From contig CAVRYJ010000042.1 of assembly GCA_963725425.1 (NCBI GenBank), positions 62,001 to 126,000 on the forward strand: a stretch of DNA of 64,000 bases, in the 5' to 3' direction. Both the position numbers and the translations under genes were made by a program. Positions 9,246 to 18,742 of the stretch are shown here, in pieces. This stretch comes from Clostridium_I sp963725425. GTDB lineage: Bacteria > Bacillota > Clostridia > Clostridiales > Clostridiaceae. Within the stretch, counting starts at the first letter, position 1, and every line of letters begins with the position of its first letter. A model generated the notes under the pieces. The model worked only from the letters and a program-made list of their open reading frames with translations. It had not been told where the DNA came from and made no database searches.

Positions 9246-10170
9246 CCCTTTTTTTAATTATAAATTCATTAAGAAACAATTCATAATTCTGTTTATTTTG
9301 TTTAACTAGAGTATCTAGTATAAATCCATTAGTTAAAAATGATATTGATATCAAAATAAAACCTAGTGCCAATATTGCTGATGGCAATTTTGTTATATAA
9401 TGAGTCTCTACAAATTCATAAATAACTGGACTTCCTACTAGTAATCCAATAACAAATGAAATTAGAGCTATAATTAAAAAAAACGGTAATGGCTTATAGT
9501 CTTTAAATAGAGAAACTATTGTTTTCAAAACTTTGATACCATCCTTATATGTATTTAGCTTTGAGTCACTTCCTTCTGGTCTGTCTCTATAATCAATAGG
9601 TATCTCCTTTAGAAGGAATTTCTTATCTAAAGCATGTATACTCATTTCCGTCTCTATTTCAAACCCACCGCTTAAAACAGGCATCGTCTTAACAAAATAT
9701 CTATTGAAAGCTCTATATCCAGTCATAATATCATTAATGTCATTTTTAAATAGTTTTCCTATTAGTCCTTTCACTAAGTTATTACCAAAGTTATGAAAAG
9801 CTCTTTTGTTTTCTGATCTGTATGTTCCATTTGACAATCTGTCGCCAATTGTCATGTCCGCTTCCCCTGCTATTACAGGTCCTAGAAGTTCCTTGGCAAA
9901 CTCAGATGGATAGGTATCATCACCGTCTACCATTAAATAGTAATCTGCTTCAATGTTCCTAAACATGCTCCTAACAACATTTCCCTTACCCTGTCTTATC
10001 TCTTTAACAACTATTGCTCCATTTTCTCTAGCTATCTTTGATGTTTCATCTTTTGAATTATTGTCATAAACATATATCTCAGACTCTGGTAAAACGTTTT
10101 TAAAATCTTTAATCACCTTACCAATAGTTAATTCCTCGTTATAACAAGGTATTAAAACCGCTATTTTCAT
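9238..10170 (-). CDS. Polyprenyl-phosphate glycosyltransferase (GT2, DPM1/ArnC-like)
   Basis: A 310-residue protein with an N-terminal GT2 domain: LIPCYNEELTIGKVI (residues 6-20), VYDNNSKDETS (about residue 34) and the metal-binding MVDGDDTYP (about residue 79). ITGYRAFNRYF-type sequence near residue 143 (here IMTGYRAFNRYF) and YRDRPEGSDSKLNTYKDG near residue 193 are hallmarks of synthases that load a sugar onto undecaprenyl or dolichyl phosphate. Two hydrophobic segments follow (about residues 225-285), typical of bacterial members. GGAGG precedes the ATG. The product would be flipped by the two EamA proteins encoded downstream and used by a membrane GT-C enzyme, plausibly the DUF2142 protein encoded just upstream. 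Confidence 0.88.
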   Translation of the reverse strand: MKIAVLIPCYNEELTIGKVIKDFKNVLPESEIYVYDNNSKDETSKIARENGAIVVKEIRQGKGNVVRSMFRNIEADYYLMVDGDDTYPSEFAKELLGPVIAGEADMTIGDRLSNGTYRSENKRAFHNFGNNLVKGLIGKLFKNDINDIMTGYRAFNRYFVKTMPVLSGGFEIETEMSIHALDKKFLLKEIPIDYRDRPEGSDSKLNTYKDGIKVLKTIVSLFKDYKPLPFFLIIALISFVIGLLVGSPVIYEFVETHYITKLPSAILALGFILISISFLTNGFILDTLVKQNKQNYELFLNEFIIKKRDE

Positions 10171-10243
10171 ATAATATTAATCCTCCTATATAAATGTTGA
10201 TATTAATTTTAATAATATATCAATTTAGTATACACTATTCTAA

Positions 10244-11614
10244 TCAGATTAAATAATATCTATTCATTAATACGTACAATGTAGCTGTTAGAGTAAATAT
10301 AAGATAGATTACACAAAATATATCAAAATATTTTATTTTTAGTCTCTTTACATCAAGTGTTGAGAGCAATAATAAAGCTGGTGGTATGAAATACCTTCCC
10401 TGAACACCTGAAACTGTATTTTTCCCAACACCCGTAAATGTCACATATAGGGCTACTATAACAGCTCCAAACATAATTAAAAATAACGAAATTAATTTAA
10501 TTTTATTTCTAGGACTAAAGGTTTCGTCGCTATCATTAACCATAGCTGCTATAATAAGCATCACAGTATAGCTATAAATTATTTCTTTTGGTAATACTGT
10601 ATCTAACCAACCTAAAGTACCTATAAAGCTGTTATAATAAATGTTTCCATTTACCCATAACGTTCTAAATATTGTCTCCATAAACGCAAAAGGATGCATA
10701 ATTACATATATAATTTGATCTTTAGGCGAAGCATTTCTACTGGTAGATAAAACATTTATTGTACCAGAAACCTTCATCCAGAATAAATTCATAAAAATGG
10801 ATAATAAAAGCATCCCAATTCCAAGTGCATAATATTCTTTGTTACTTTTAAATTTTTCTTTAGGAATAATAAAAAACATAAAAGAAAACAAAAAATATAT
10901 TTGTTTCGTCAACGAAATGAAAACAATTATCAAAAACATTTTGATTATTTGGTTTCTTGACAATTTTTTATATTTACTACCCAATAACTTAATAAAATAT
11001 GTAATTCCAAATATCGCCATGCAATTAGTTACTCCATCCGCTGATAGTGATGCAGCTTCATACAATAACATTGGCATTAGCCCTAAAACTAATAACAGCA
11101 ACTTCTTATTAGGTACATTTTTCATAGCAAAATATATCATTATTGTGGAAAAAATCAAATTCATTATTCTACCTAAATACATCAAAATTAAAGGTGATAA
11201 ATTAAGTGTTCTACCAATAAATATCCCTAAACTTTGAGGAATATAAACTACTGGAGCATATGCTGCAGTATTTGGAATAGCCACAAACATCTGCTTTTCT
11301 GGTATTAATTTTGTATCAAGCGCACTTACTATGGATTTTATTTGAAATTTTTTTTCAGTATGAAATGGTACATTTTCGGAGTATTTAATTTCACTAGATT
11401 CTTTCAAACTCCTAGGTACATATGCACCATTTTCATTTTTATAATGTTCACATACTAAATGACCTTCTGAAATTTGATATGCTCTATAAAAATGATTATA
11501 TTCATCTGGAGCTTGAAATGGGCCATTTAAAAATACAATAGCTAGTCCAAATACTAAACTTAAAACCAAATAAATATATTCTATTTTAATATTTCCGTGT
11601 TTTATATTAAACAT
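10244..11614 (-). CDS. DUF2142 family membrane protein (putative GT-C glycosyltransferase)
   Basis: About 456 residues with ten or more membrane segments. The first extracytoplasmic loop begins GPFQAPDEYNHFYRAYQI, the family hallmark with acidic residues that in GT-C enzymes are catalytic. I prefer the ATG at 11614 because AGGGGG sits just before it; an ATG seven codons earlier lacks an RBS. DUF2142 proteins are predicted to use polyprenyl-phosphate sugars to glycosylate cell-wall polymers, although most are uncharacterised. The neighbouring GT2 synthase and EamA pair complete a plausible three-part side-chain glycosylation module. Confidence 0.78.
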   Translation of the reverse strand: MFNIKHGNIKIEYIYLVLSLVFGLAIVFLNGPFQAPDEYNHFYRAYQISEGHLVCEHYKNENGAYVPRSLKESSEIKYSENVPFHTEKKFQIKSIVSALDTKLIPEKQMFVAIPNTAAYAPVVYIPQSLGIFIGRTLNLSPLILMYLGRIMNLIFSTIMIYFAMKNVPNKKLLLLVLGLMPMLLYEAASLSADGVTNCMAIFGITYFIKLLGSKYKKLSRNQIIKMFLIIVFISLTKQIYFLFSFMFFIIPKEKFKSNKEYYALGIGMLLLSIFMNLFWMKVSGTINVLSTSRNASPKDQIIYVIMHPFAFMETIFRTLWVNGNIYYNSFIGTLGWLDTVLPKEIIYSYTVMLIIAAMVNDSDETFSPRNKIKLISLFLIMFGAVIVALYVTFTGVGKNTVSGVQGRYFIPPALLLLSTLDVKRLKIKYFDIFCVIYLIFTLTATLYVLMNRYYLI

Positions 11615-11768
11615 TCTACCCCCTAAAATATTCATATAATTAATTTAATAATTTTGTGTTTAATCCTAACTATTTGATAATATTGAAGTTAAAGCACAAT
11701 CAAGAAAATAACAAGTCAAAGATTCTAAGCATATTTTGCAATATGCAACGCCTTACATACCCAAAAAC

Positions 11769-11810
11769 AGACCAGGCTACTGACTTGTTATTTTTTCATA
11801 ATACCTTATA
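11769..11810 (+). repeat. Short interspersed repeat, copy
   Basis: Shares AGACCAG and CTACTGACTTGTTATTTTTT with the copies at 6609 and 41644, then diverges to CATAATACCTTA. It lies in the 317-bp gap between the DUF2142 gene and the GT4 gene downstream of it in map order. A 70-codon plus-strand frame crosses it but has no recognisable features and is not called. I see nothing else in the gap. Confidence 0.6.
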
Positions 11811-11931
11811 TGTATTAAAAAGTGAATCTACCTTTATTACTAATGACTTTAATATAGTAACTGACTAAAATAATTATGCACTAATGTTACCATTTATAAT
11901 TATTTTAGTCAATTAGTTGTATTTTATTTGA

Positions 11932-13254
11932 TTATTTTTTCTTACTCGCAAATAAAAATTTTTTAATTATTTTTAAAATTTTATATTTTATTCTAATTAA
12001 ATAATACTTTATAATACTATTTTTTTTATAAATAATTTTCACTTTTTCTACTTTATCATTTGAAATATATGGATTTTCACAAAAATCTACTAAAGGTTTA
12101 ACAACCTTTTCCCATTTAAACTGTTGCTTAACATCTTTAATATTTTTTTTCATTGTTCTATAGTTTTCTGTATTATCTAAGCATCCTAATATTTTATTTG
12201 CTAGATTTTCGTAATTTTTTTCTTCCGAGCAAACACCTAAATTTTCATCTTCAACAAGTTCAGACATGAAGTCACCATTTGTTAAAACCATTGGAAGCTC
12301 ACACCACAAATAGTCCAATATTCTAGTTCTAAAAGAAAACCTAGTTTCTAAATTATTTAAATATGTACTAACACCAAGATCTGCTTCCATTAAATAATTT
12401 TGTCTTTGTGAATATTCAACCCAGTCATTGAAAAATATGTTTTTGTTAAAAAGTCCATATTCCTTAGACTTTTTAATGCACTCTTCCGCTACTGTAGTAT
12501 CACAATTCATGTTTGGGTGACCTATTCCCATAAAAAACAATTTTATGTCATCCCTATTTTTACAAATAACATTCATAGCTTCAATCAAAGTAAGCGGATC
12601 AAACCAATTCCATATCCCGCCACCCCAAATTAGTACCTTATCATCTTTACTTATGTTAGGCCATACTCCCTTTAATACTTGTTTTGTCTTAACTGGCTCT
12701 TCATTATCAAGACCAAATGGAACCACGCCAATAAGTTTCTCCATATTAATATTATCACTATATGTAACTGGGTTTACTCTATTAATAGCAGCAAGCATTC
12801 CAAGCCAATAATCTTTTTGCTTTTCACTGGAACATATAAAATAATCTCCTAATGACAGTTGTTCTAAAATAAGATCTAAGTCCGTTTCATGATATGTAAG
12901 TCTATCTTTAATATTTATAAATTTTCTAAGCTCTAGATTTTCAAGAGTTATTGGATCATATATATCCACTACTTTGGGCTTCTTTATTTTCTTTAGGAAT
13001 GGGTACAACCTAAAGGCAATTCCCTGTACCACAATTGAATCACTATTATCTGCGCATATCCTCAGTGCACTCTTATCACCCTGAATAACTTCAAATTTTT
13101 CTTCACTTAAATCTAAGTCAGATACTTTATTGGGAATATATAACGTAACGGTAAATTGTTTGCTTAATTCTTTAGCAAAATTTAAATATCTAATACTAGG
13201 TCCTGTCATTTTTTTTGCTAGAACATCCGGACTGATGAGTAATATTTTTTTCAC
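11932..13254 (-). CDS. Family 4 glycosyltransferase
   Basis: A 440-residue GT-B protein beginning MKKILLISPDVLAKKMTGP; the GTG start has GAGG eight bases upstream. The donor half shows LIWGGGIWNWFDPLTLI (about residue 214) and FFMGIGHPN (about residue 240), with DLGVSTYLNNLETRFSFRTR and LDYLWCELPMV further on, as in GT4. The C-terminal 30 residues are Lys/Ile-rich. It is a clear paralogue of the central domain of the fusion protein encoded just upstream at 13326-16457: both share the KKMxGPxIRYLxFAK start and the GGGIWNWFDP motif. The pair probably adds successive or identical residues of the same polymer. Confidence 0.85.
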   Translation of the reverse strand: MKKILLISPDVLAKKMTGPSIRYLNFAKELSKQFTVTLYIPNKVSDLDLSEEKFEVIQGDKSALRICADNSDSIVVQGIAFRLYPFLKKIKKPKVVDIYDPITLENLELRKFINIKDRLTYHETDLDLILEQLSLGDYFICSSEKQKDYWLGMLAAINRVNPVTYSDNINMEKLIGVVPFGLDNEEPVKTKQVLKGVWPNISKDDKVLIWGGGIWNWFDPLTLIEAMNVICKNRDDIKLFFMGIGHPNMNCDTTVAEECIKKSKEYGLFNKNIFFNDWVEYSQRQNYLMEADLGVSTYLNNLETRFSFRTRILDYLWCELPMVLTNGDFMSELVEDENLGVCSEEKNYENLANKILGCLDNTENYRTMKKNIKDVKQQFKWEKVVKPLVDFCENPYISNDKVEKVKIIYKKNSIIKYYLIRIKYKILKIIKKFLFASKKK

Positions 13255-13325
13255 AGCTATAACCTCTTCATTTTATTTTATAAAATTCTAGACAAGTGAC
13301 AATACTTCACTTATCTAGAATAAAA

Positions 13326-16300
13326 TCATCTTCTAAAAATTTTCTTAAAAAATGCGAATATGTTTATATTTTTTAGCCTTTTAAGTCTTTTATCTATGCT
13401 CTCCATCCAACTAGAAAGACGATTTATATCTATTTCCTTTTCATTAAGACTCTGTTCCATTAGGTTAACTTTCTTTTCTAATTTTTGTAATCTCTTAAGC
13501 TTCTTAACTAAAACTCCATTGATATTATTATCAGTGCTTTCGTTTTTTATTAAGCCTTCAACGTCTTCACCAAAATCTTCTGACGTGCTTAAATCTTCAT
13601 CGTCAATTTTTGACAGAGTCAAGCCAATTTTAGGGTCAATTGGTTTTTTAGAATAAACACACTTAGTTCTAAATACCAAACTTCCACCAAGAATCCTTCC
13701 ATTCTCCCATATAGCTCCAAACTTATTTTCATTATCGTTTTTCCATAAGGTTATGCAATTTTCATACTCACTAGTGCACCCTTCAAAATAGAAGTAGAAA
13801 TCTCTGCCTTCAGAATTTATTATAGGTTTAAAGTCTACAGTTACCCATGAATTATCTACTAAGAAATTAGCTTCTATTTCCTTTTCCACTAACACTTCAT
13901 TGTTTGATGCTTCATATAATTTAAATTTAATCTTATGATCGTTAATTCTTGCATAAGTTGCTACCTTAACCTCTACTGAAGATAAATTAGGATATCTACA
14001 TCTGAATTTTTGACCAATTTTTCTACCAACCACTAATTGTCCAACTGATCCATCTTGCTTCTCCTGCTCAAGGTCTACAAGATAATTGCTATCATTATAA
14101 GCATATGCATTCTTCTTCTTTATTGGCGAATTACAAAAATCAACAAGAGGTTTCATTACAACATCCCATCTGTATTCTTCTCTTACAACCTTTAAATTTT
14201 TCTTGCACTCCTTGTAGAAATCACCATCATCTGCCATGGTTATAATAGCCTTTTCTAATGAATCTGGATCCTTATATTTGACAACAACACCTATTTTTCT
14301 TGTCTTTATAAGTTCAGCAAAATAGTCTCCTTCTGTAGCGATTATTGGTAGTTCTGCCCATAGATAATCAAGTATCCTTGTCCTAAATGAGAACCTTGTT
14401 TCAAGATTGTCTAGGTGACAACTTACCCCTGCAAAAGATTCAAGAAGATAATTTTGTCTTTCATCATAGTCTACCCAGTCCATGTTAAAAAATACATATT
14501 TGTCCTTAATTCCTAGTTCCTCTGCAAGTTTCACAGCTTCCACTGCCACTTCCATTTCAGGCACTGCAGGATTGGGGTGCTTAACTCCCATGAAAAACAA
14601 CTTAATATCACTTCGTTTTTTAGAAATAGCATATACAGCCTGTATAAGCGTGACGGGATCAAACCAGTTCCAAATCCCACCGCCCCAAATTAATATCTTA
14701 TCTTCTGGTTTTAAATTTGCTACCTTTGTCTTCATTAATTTCTTTGTTTCAACTGGATTTTCGCTACTTATACCAAAAGGAACCAAATCAATTAATTTAT
14801 CAAGTTTAGATGACAAATTGTACTCGTATGGATTAACCTTGTTAAGTGCTGTCAGCATTCCAATCCACATATCCATTTGCTTATCATTTGCACAGATAAA
14901 ATAATCCCCAAGCTGCAATTGTTCAATCTGGATTTTAAGGTTGGAATTATGAGTGTTTAGCCTATTTCTAATATTTTTATTTTTATAAGTTTCCAATATT
15001 TCTATTACAAATGGGTCATATATATCCACCACAAGGATTTTTTGCTTACATATATCTTTTAATTCTTGAACTAGTTCTAAGATTAACCCTTGAAGTATAA
15101 TTATATCACTTTCGCAAGCTGCCCTAATTAATGCGTCCGCTTTTCCAAGCTCATATTCCACAATTTCAATGTTATCATATTCGCCTTGAAGATCTGTTTT
15201 ATTTGGTATTGCTAGAAATACGTCATTATCTATGCGTAAGTGTTTTGCAAACTCCAAATATCTTATTCCAGGGCCCGCCATCTTCTTTCCTATAGGTTCA
15301 TTTGAAATAAGCAATATTTTTCTTCTAAATTTAACTTGCAGTTTTTCTTCAACATTGTAGTTATTAAGCATTTTCTGAAATTTATCAAGATATTTATAAT
15401 CGTGATAATATTCCACTGGAAATGGCATAAGTGGATTTGGTAATAATTTTTTTATGTCTATATCATTGATTTTTCTATTTTTTTGAATAAACTGCCTTTT
15501 CTCATTAAGTCTTTCCAAATTGCTAGTTAAACTATTTATTGCAACTAATGATGAATAGTTACCTTTTTCATTATCAACTTGAAAAAATATTTCTTTATCA
15601 TTTGTAATATCATATGAATCGTCTGAAATTTTAAGATCCATTTGTACCCTTTGAATCATTAAAAACAAGTTACATAATACTATATCAAAATTATCTTGTG
15701 AGTAGTTCTTGTAAATTGTATAAAGTGCATTTCGCTCAAATAATGTTTTCATTTTATGTGTATTGAATTTTTTTGAAGTTCCATTATGTTTATGATAACA
15801 TTTTCCTTTTGAACAGAACCTAACCTTATAACCAAGTATCCACAATCTCCACCCAAGATCTACATCTTCGTAATATGCAAAATAGTCCTCATCAAAACCA
15901 CCGATTTTGAGAAATACATTTCTATCTATAATAAGGGACCCGCCACAGGCAAAAAGTATATCATTATCCTTGTTATATTTTTTATCTGCCTCTTTTATAT
16001 CCATTCCATAATCAAATTGATATCCATATCCAGCGAAGTTTACACTACCGCCTGCAAAATCTAATTTAGTTCCATCCCAATTGACAATTTTACTTCCTAC
16101 ACAGGCATATTCGCCATCATCTTCACAATTGTCTAATGTTTCAAACATATCATTTAACCAATTTTTATCTATTCTCATATCGTTATTTATCAATGCAAGA
16201 TAGTCACCTGTAGCAATCTTTGCAGCGTCATTATTTGGTTTTGCAAAACCTTCATTGGTATCATTTTTTATTATGTCTACATAAGGAAATTTGCTTTCAA

Positions 16301-16457
16301 CAAATTGAACAGATCCATCTGTTGAACCATTATCTACCATAATGCATTGAATCTTATTTTTATCATAATTAAGGCTTTGTATTGTTTCAAAGCACTCTTT
16401 TAAATGTTGCAAACCGTTATAGTTAACAATAATAAAGCTAACACTACGTTCACTCAT
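13326..16457 (-). CDS. GT2-GT4 fusion glycosyltransferase with C-terminal coiled coil
   Basis: A 1043-residue protein in four parts. Residues 1-300 are a GT2 domain (SFIIVNYNGLQHLKECF; VDNGSTDGSVQF; DxD-like LINNDMR; FAYYEDVDLGWRLW). Residues about 385-760 are a GT4 domain starting RRKILLISNEPIGKKMAGP and containing LIWGGGIWNWFDPVTLI and TRFSFRTRILDYLWAELP. Residues about 785-930 form a beta-rich segment (SNYLVDLEQEKQDGSVGQL onward), possibly sugar-binding. Residues 975-1035 form a coiled coil (LKRLQKLEKKVNLMEQSLNE) with a basic tail. The tandem catalytic domains suggest that one polypeptide adds two sugars in a row. It follows the ABC exporter genes with short spacing. The start has only a weak RBS. 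Confidence 0.85.
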   Translation of the reverse strand: MSERSVSFIIVNYNGLQHLKECFETIQSLNYDKNKIQCIMVDNGSTDGSVQFVESKFPYVDIIKNDTNEGFAKPNNDAAKIATGDYLALINNDMRIDKNWLNDMFETLDNCEDDGEYACVGSKIVNWDGTKLDFAGGSVNFAGYGYQFDYGMDIKEADKKYNKDNDILFACGGSLIIDRNVFLKIGGFDEDYFAYYEDVDLGWRLWILGYKVRFCSKGKCYHKHNGTSKKFNTHKMKTLFERNALYTIYKNYSQDNFDIVLCNLFLMIQRVQMDLKISDDSYDITNDKEIFFQVDNEKGNYSSLVAINSLTSNLERLNEKRQFIQKNRKINDIDIKKLLPNPLMPFPVEYYHDYKYLDKFQKMLNNYNVEEKLQVKFRRKILLISNEPIGKKMAGPGIRYLEFAKHLRIDNDVFLAIPNKTDLQGEYDNIEIVEYELGKADALIRAACESDIIILQGLILELVQELKDICKQKILVVDIYDPFVIEILETYKNKNIRNRLNTHNSNLKIQIEQLQLGDYFICANDKQMDMWIGMLTALNKVNPYEYNLSSKLDKLIDLVPFGISSENPVETKKLMKTKVANLKPEDKILIWGGGIWNWFDPVTLIQAVYAISKKRSDIKLFFMGVKHPNPAVPEMEVAVEAVKLAEELGIKDKYVFFNMDWVDYDERQNYLLESFAGVSCHLDNLETRFSFRTRILDYLWAELPIIATEGDYFAELIKTRKIGVVVKYKDPDSLEKAIITMADDGDFYKECKKNLKVVREEYRWDVVMKPLVDFCNSPIKKKNAYAYNDSNYLVDLEQEKQDGSVGQLVVGRKIGQKFRCRYPNLSSVEVKVATYARINDHKIKFKLYEASNNEVLVEKEIEANFLVDNSWVTVDFKPIINSEGRDFYFYFEGCTSEYENCITLWKNDNENKFGAIWENGRILGGSLVFRTKCVYSKKPIDPKIGLTLSKIDDEDLSTSEDFGEDVEGLIKNESTDNNINGVLVKKLKRLQKLEKKVNLMEQSLNEKEIDINRLSSWMESIDKRLKRLKNINIFAFFKKIFRR

Positions 16458-16481
16458 ATAAACACCACTTTCAATTTATCT

Positions 16482-17759
16482 TTATAGTTGCCAATCACAT
16501 TTAACTTTAATTTTTCCTGCTTCCTCTATATTGCTCTCATGTACATAAAACCAATAATGCTTTTCTCTAACATCATATGGATTTTCGCAAGTTTCATCGT
16601 ATAATCCCACTGTAAAATAGTATTTGGATTTTAAGAACAAATCATTTTTTATTGTGAGACTTATACTATTAGTATCTTTAATGTCAGTAATTAGTATACC
16701 ATCTTGCTGGCAAGTATGATAAACAATGAGCCATCCCTCTTCAGTATATATTTTAAAAATCAAAACCGCATGTTTTACTTCTTTGTTCTTTTTAAATTTA
16801 ATATTCACCTTGATATCTTCTTCTGTTCCGTATAAATTTCTTGGTCTTCCTTCTTTATCTGAGAAATATAATTCTGTAATTTCAAGATCTTTATTTCCCT
16901 CACGGTTTCCATTTATATATTCTTTTGCCTCATGCATTTTAATATTAAAATCTGGAGAAGGTCCATCAGCTTTATTATTTTGAATATAAGCATTGAGTTT
17001 TTCTTTTTCTTCATCGTCCGCTGAATAGGTGAGCTTCATATACAATCCAATCATTCTTTCAGTAGGTCCCTCTAGAATATGTCCACCTCTTTTTATGAAA
17101 ATAACCTTATCACATATCCTACTTACTGTGCTCATGTCATGAGAAACATATACTATAGTTTTTCCCCGTTTTTTGAAATCGAGTATTTTGTTTATACATT
17201 TTTTTTGAAAATTGGAGTCGCCAACTGAAAGTACTTCATCAAATAGCAAAATATCCGGATCAACGTTTATAGCTACAGCAAATGCTAGTCTCATGTACAT
17301 TCCAGAAGAATAATTTTTAACTGGAGTATCCATAAACTTTTTAAGTTCTGAAAACTCAACTATTTCATCATATTGATCCTGTATTTCTGACTTACTAAGA
17401 CCAAGAATAGACCCATATAAATATATATTTTCTCTACCTGATAGGTCTGGTTGAAATCCAACCCCTACTTCAAGTAGGGATGATATCTTTCCATGTACAG
17501 AAATTTCTCCTGAATTAGCCTTAAGTATATTGGATATGAGTTTTAAACTGGTACTTTTACCTGTACCATTTTCTCCTATTATACCAACAGTTTGGCCCTT
17601 TTCTATTTTGAAGGATGCATCTTTTAACACAAATACCTTTTCAACTTCTAATTTATTTCTGTTTAATATCTTATTTAAAAACTGTTCTTTTAATGAATTA
17701 CTTTTGTTTTGATATATATTAAAATATTTGGTTACATGTTTAAATTCTATAACAGCCAT
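16482..17759 (-). CDS. ABC transporter ATPase for polysaccharide export (Wzt/TagH-type)
   Basis: A 425-residue protein. The nucleotide-binding domain (about residues 1-240) has Walker A GIIGENGTGKST, signature YSSGMYMRL, Walker B DILLFDEVLSVGD and the switch histidine in VYVSHDM. The remaining 150 residues (from about 280) form a beta-rich domain like the Wzt C-terminal carbohydrate-binding domain, which recognises the end of the finished polymer. With the permease encoded 53 bp upstream it forms an ABC-2 exporter for lipid-linked polysaccharide or teichoic-acid-like polymer at the cytoplasmic membrane. Its presence beside Wzx/Wzy-like genes is notable. Confidence 0.92.
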   Translation of the reverse strand: MAVIEFKHVTKYFNIYQNKSNSLKEQFLNKILNRNKLEVEKVFVLKDASFKIEKGQTVGIIGENGTGKSTSLKLISNILKANSGEISVHGKISSLLEVGVGFQPDLSGRENIYLYGSILGLSKSEIQDQYDEIVEFSELKKFMDTPVKNYSSGMYMRLAFAVAINVDPDILLFDEVLSVGDSNFQKKCINKILDFKKRGKTIVYVSHDMSTVSRICDKVIFIKRGGHILEGPTERMIGLYMKLTYSADDEEKEKLNAYIQNNKADGPSPDFNIKMHEAKEYINGNREGNKDLEITELYFSDKEGRPRNLYGTEEDIKVNIKFKKNKEVKHAVLIFKIYTEEGWLIVYHTCQQDGILITDIKDTNSISLTIKNDLFLKSKYYFTVGLYDETCENPYDVREKHYWFYVHESNIEEAGKIKVKCDWQL

Positions 17760-17811
17760 AATATCTGCAACACCTTTTTTCTATATAAATTTTTGTCATA
17801 TTAATAATTGA

Positions 17812-18639
17812 TTAAATTTCTTCAGCAAAATTCTTTTCAACTTTTCTAAACACTTTGTTTCCTAGGACAATGAGTACAATATCTATGACCAAAAGTGCAA
17901 TAAAATAACCTATAGGCGGTATTTTATCATTAAGTAACAAATCTCTTCCACTCTCTACAACCAAAGTCATGGGATTCATCAAGAATCCAAAATCTACTAG
18001 TTGACCTTTCCTCCCATATCTTGCCATTCTAGTTACTACTGTAGCATATGGATAAATAACTGGAGTAAGATACATCCACAACATAAATAATATTTCCACA
18101 AGATGAGATATATCTCTATATAAAACATTTAATGCAGATAAGAAATATGCCAGACCTATAGACAAAAAAAGTAGCAATATCAATATGAGTGGATAAAGAA
18201 GTATCACCCAGCCTATTTTAATATGGTAAATAAACATTGCCGCAAACAATATAGTCAAAGTTATTATAAAGCTAACAAAATTAGAAAAAATAATCGACAA
18301 AGGTATTATTTCTCTTGGGAAATACACCTTTTTTATTAAATTTGCATTGGACACAATTGAACCTGTACTCCCTTGTACCGCAGCTGAAAAAAAGTTCCAA
18401 GGTAACAATGCTGCTAAAAGAATTACTGTATAATTTGGTACTTTCTGAGGCATAATATATGTAAATGCAAACACATAAACTAGCATCATCATTATGGGGT
18501 TAAGCAGTGACCACAAAAAACCCAAAACAGAATTCCTATATTTTAATTTTAATTCTTTTGTTGTTAAGTTAATGAGCAACTCTTTAGATATATAAATTTC
18601 ATGTATACTATCAATTAAGTTTTTAATATCTTTAATCAT
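17812..18639 (-). CDS. ABC-2 type polysaccharide export permease (Wzm/TagG-type)
   Basis: A 275-residue protein with six membrane segments of the ABC-2 family. The amphipathic N-terminus (TTKELKLKYRNSVLGFLWSL, about residue 25) is the classic TagG/Wzm entry motif; LYRDISHLVEILFMLWMYLTPVIYP (shown in part) follows near residue 175. AGGTGATT precedes the ATG. It pairs with the ATPase encoded immediately downstream. The sequence does not reveal which polymer is exported, though the carbohydrate-binding domain on the partner ATPase suggests recognition of a modified chain end. Confidence 0.92.
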   Translation of the reverse strand: MIKDIKNLIDSIHEIYISKELLINLTTKELKLKYRNSVLGFLWSLLNPIMMMLVYVFAFTYIMPQKVPNYTVILLAALLPWNFFSAAVQGSTGSIVSNANLIKKVYFPREIIPLSIIFSNFVSFIITLTILFAAMFIYHIKIGWVILLYPLILILLLFLSIGLAYFLSALNVLYRDISHLVEILFMLWMYLTPVIYPYATVVTRMARYGRKGQLVDFGFLMNPMTLVVESGRDLLLNDKIPPIGYFIALLVIDIVLIVLGNKVFRKVEKNFAEEI

Positions 18640-18742
18640 TTAATCACCTATACTATCAGATTTTTGTAAAAGCCATAAATTTCTTGCATCATCTCCCTTT
18701 TATTCATATAAAGCAATTATTATATTAACCCATATTCCTATT

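Noticed and set aside
11656..11868. 70-codon plus-strand frame in the gap before the GT4 gene
   Set aside because: It overlaps the short repeat, has no RBS and no recognisable protein features.
13360..14904. Plus-strand frames opposite the GT2-GT4 fusion
   Set aside because: Antisense of a clearly coding gene with family motifs on the minus strand.
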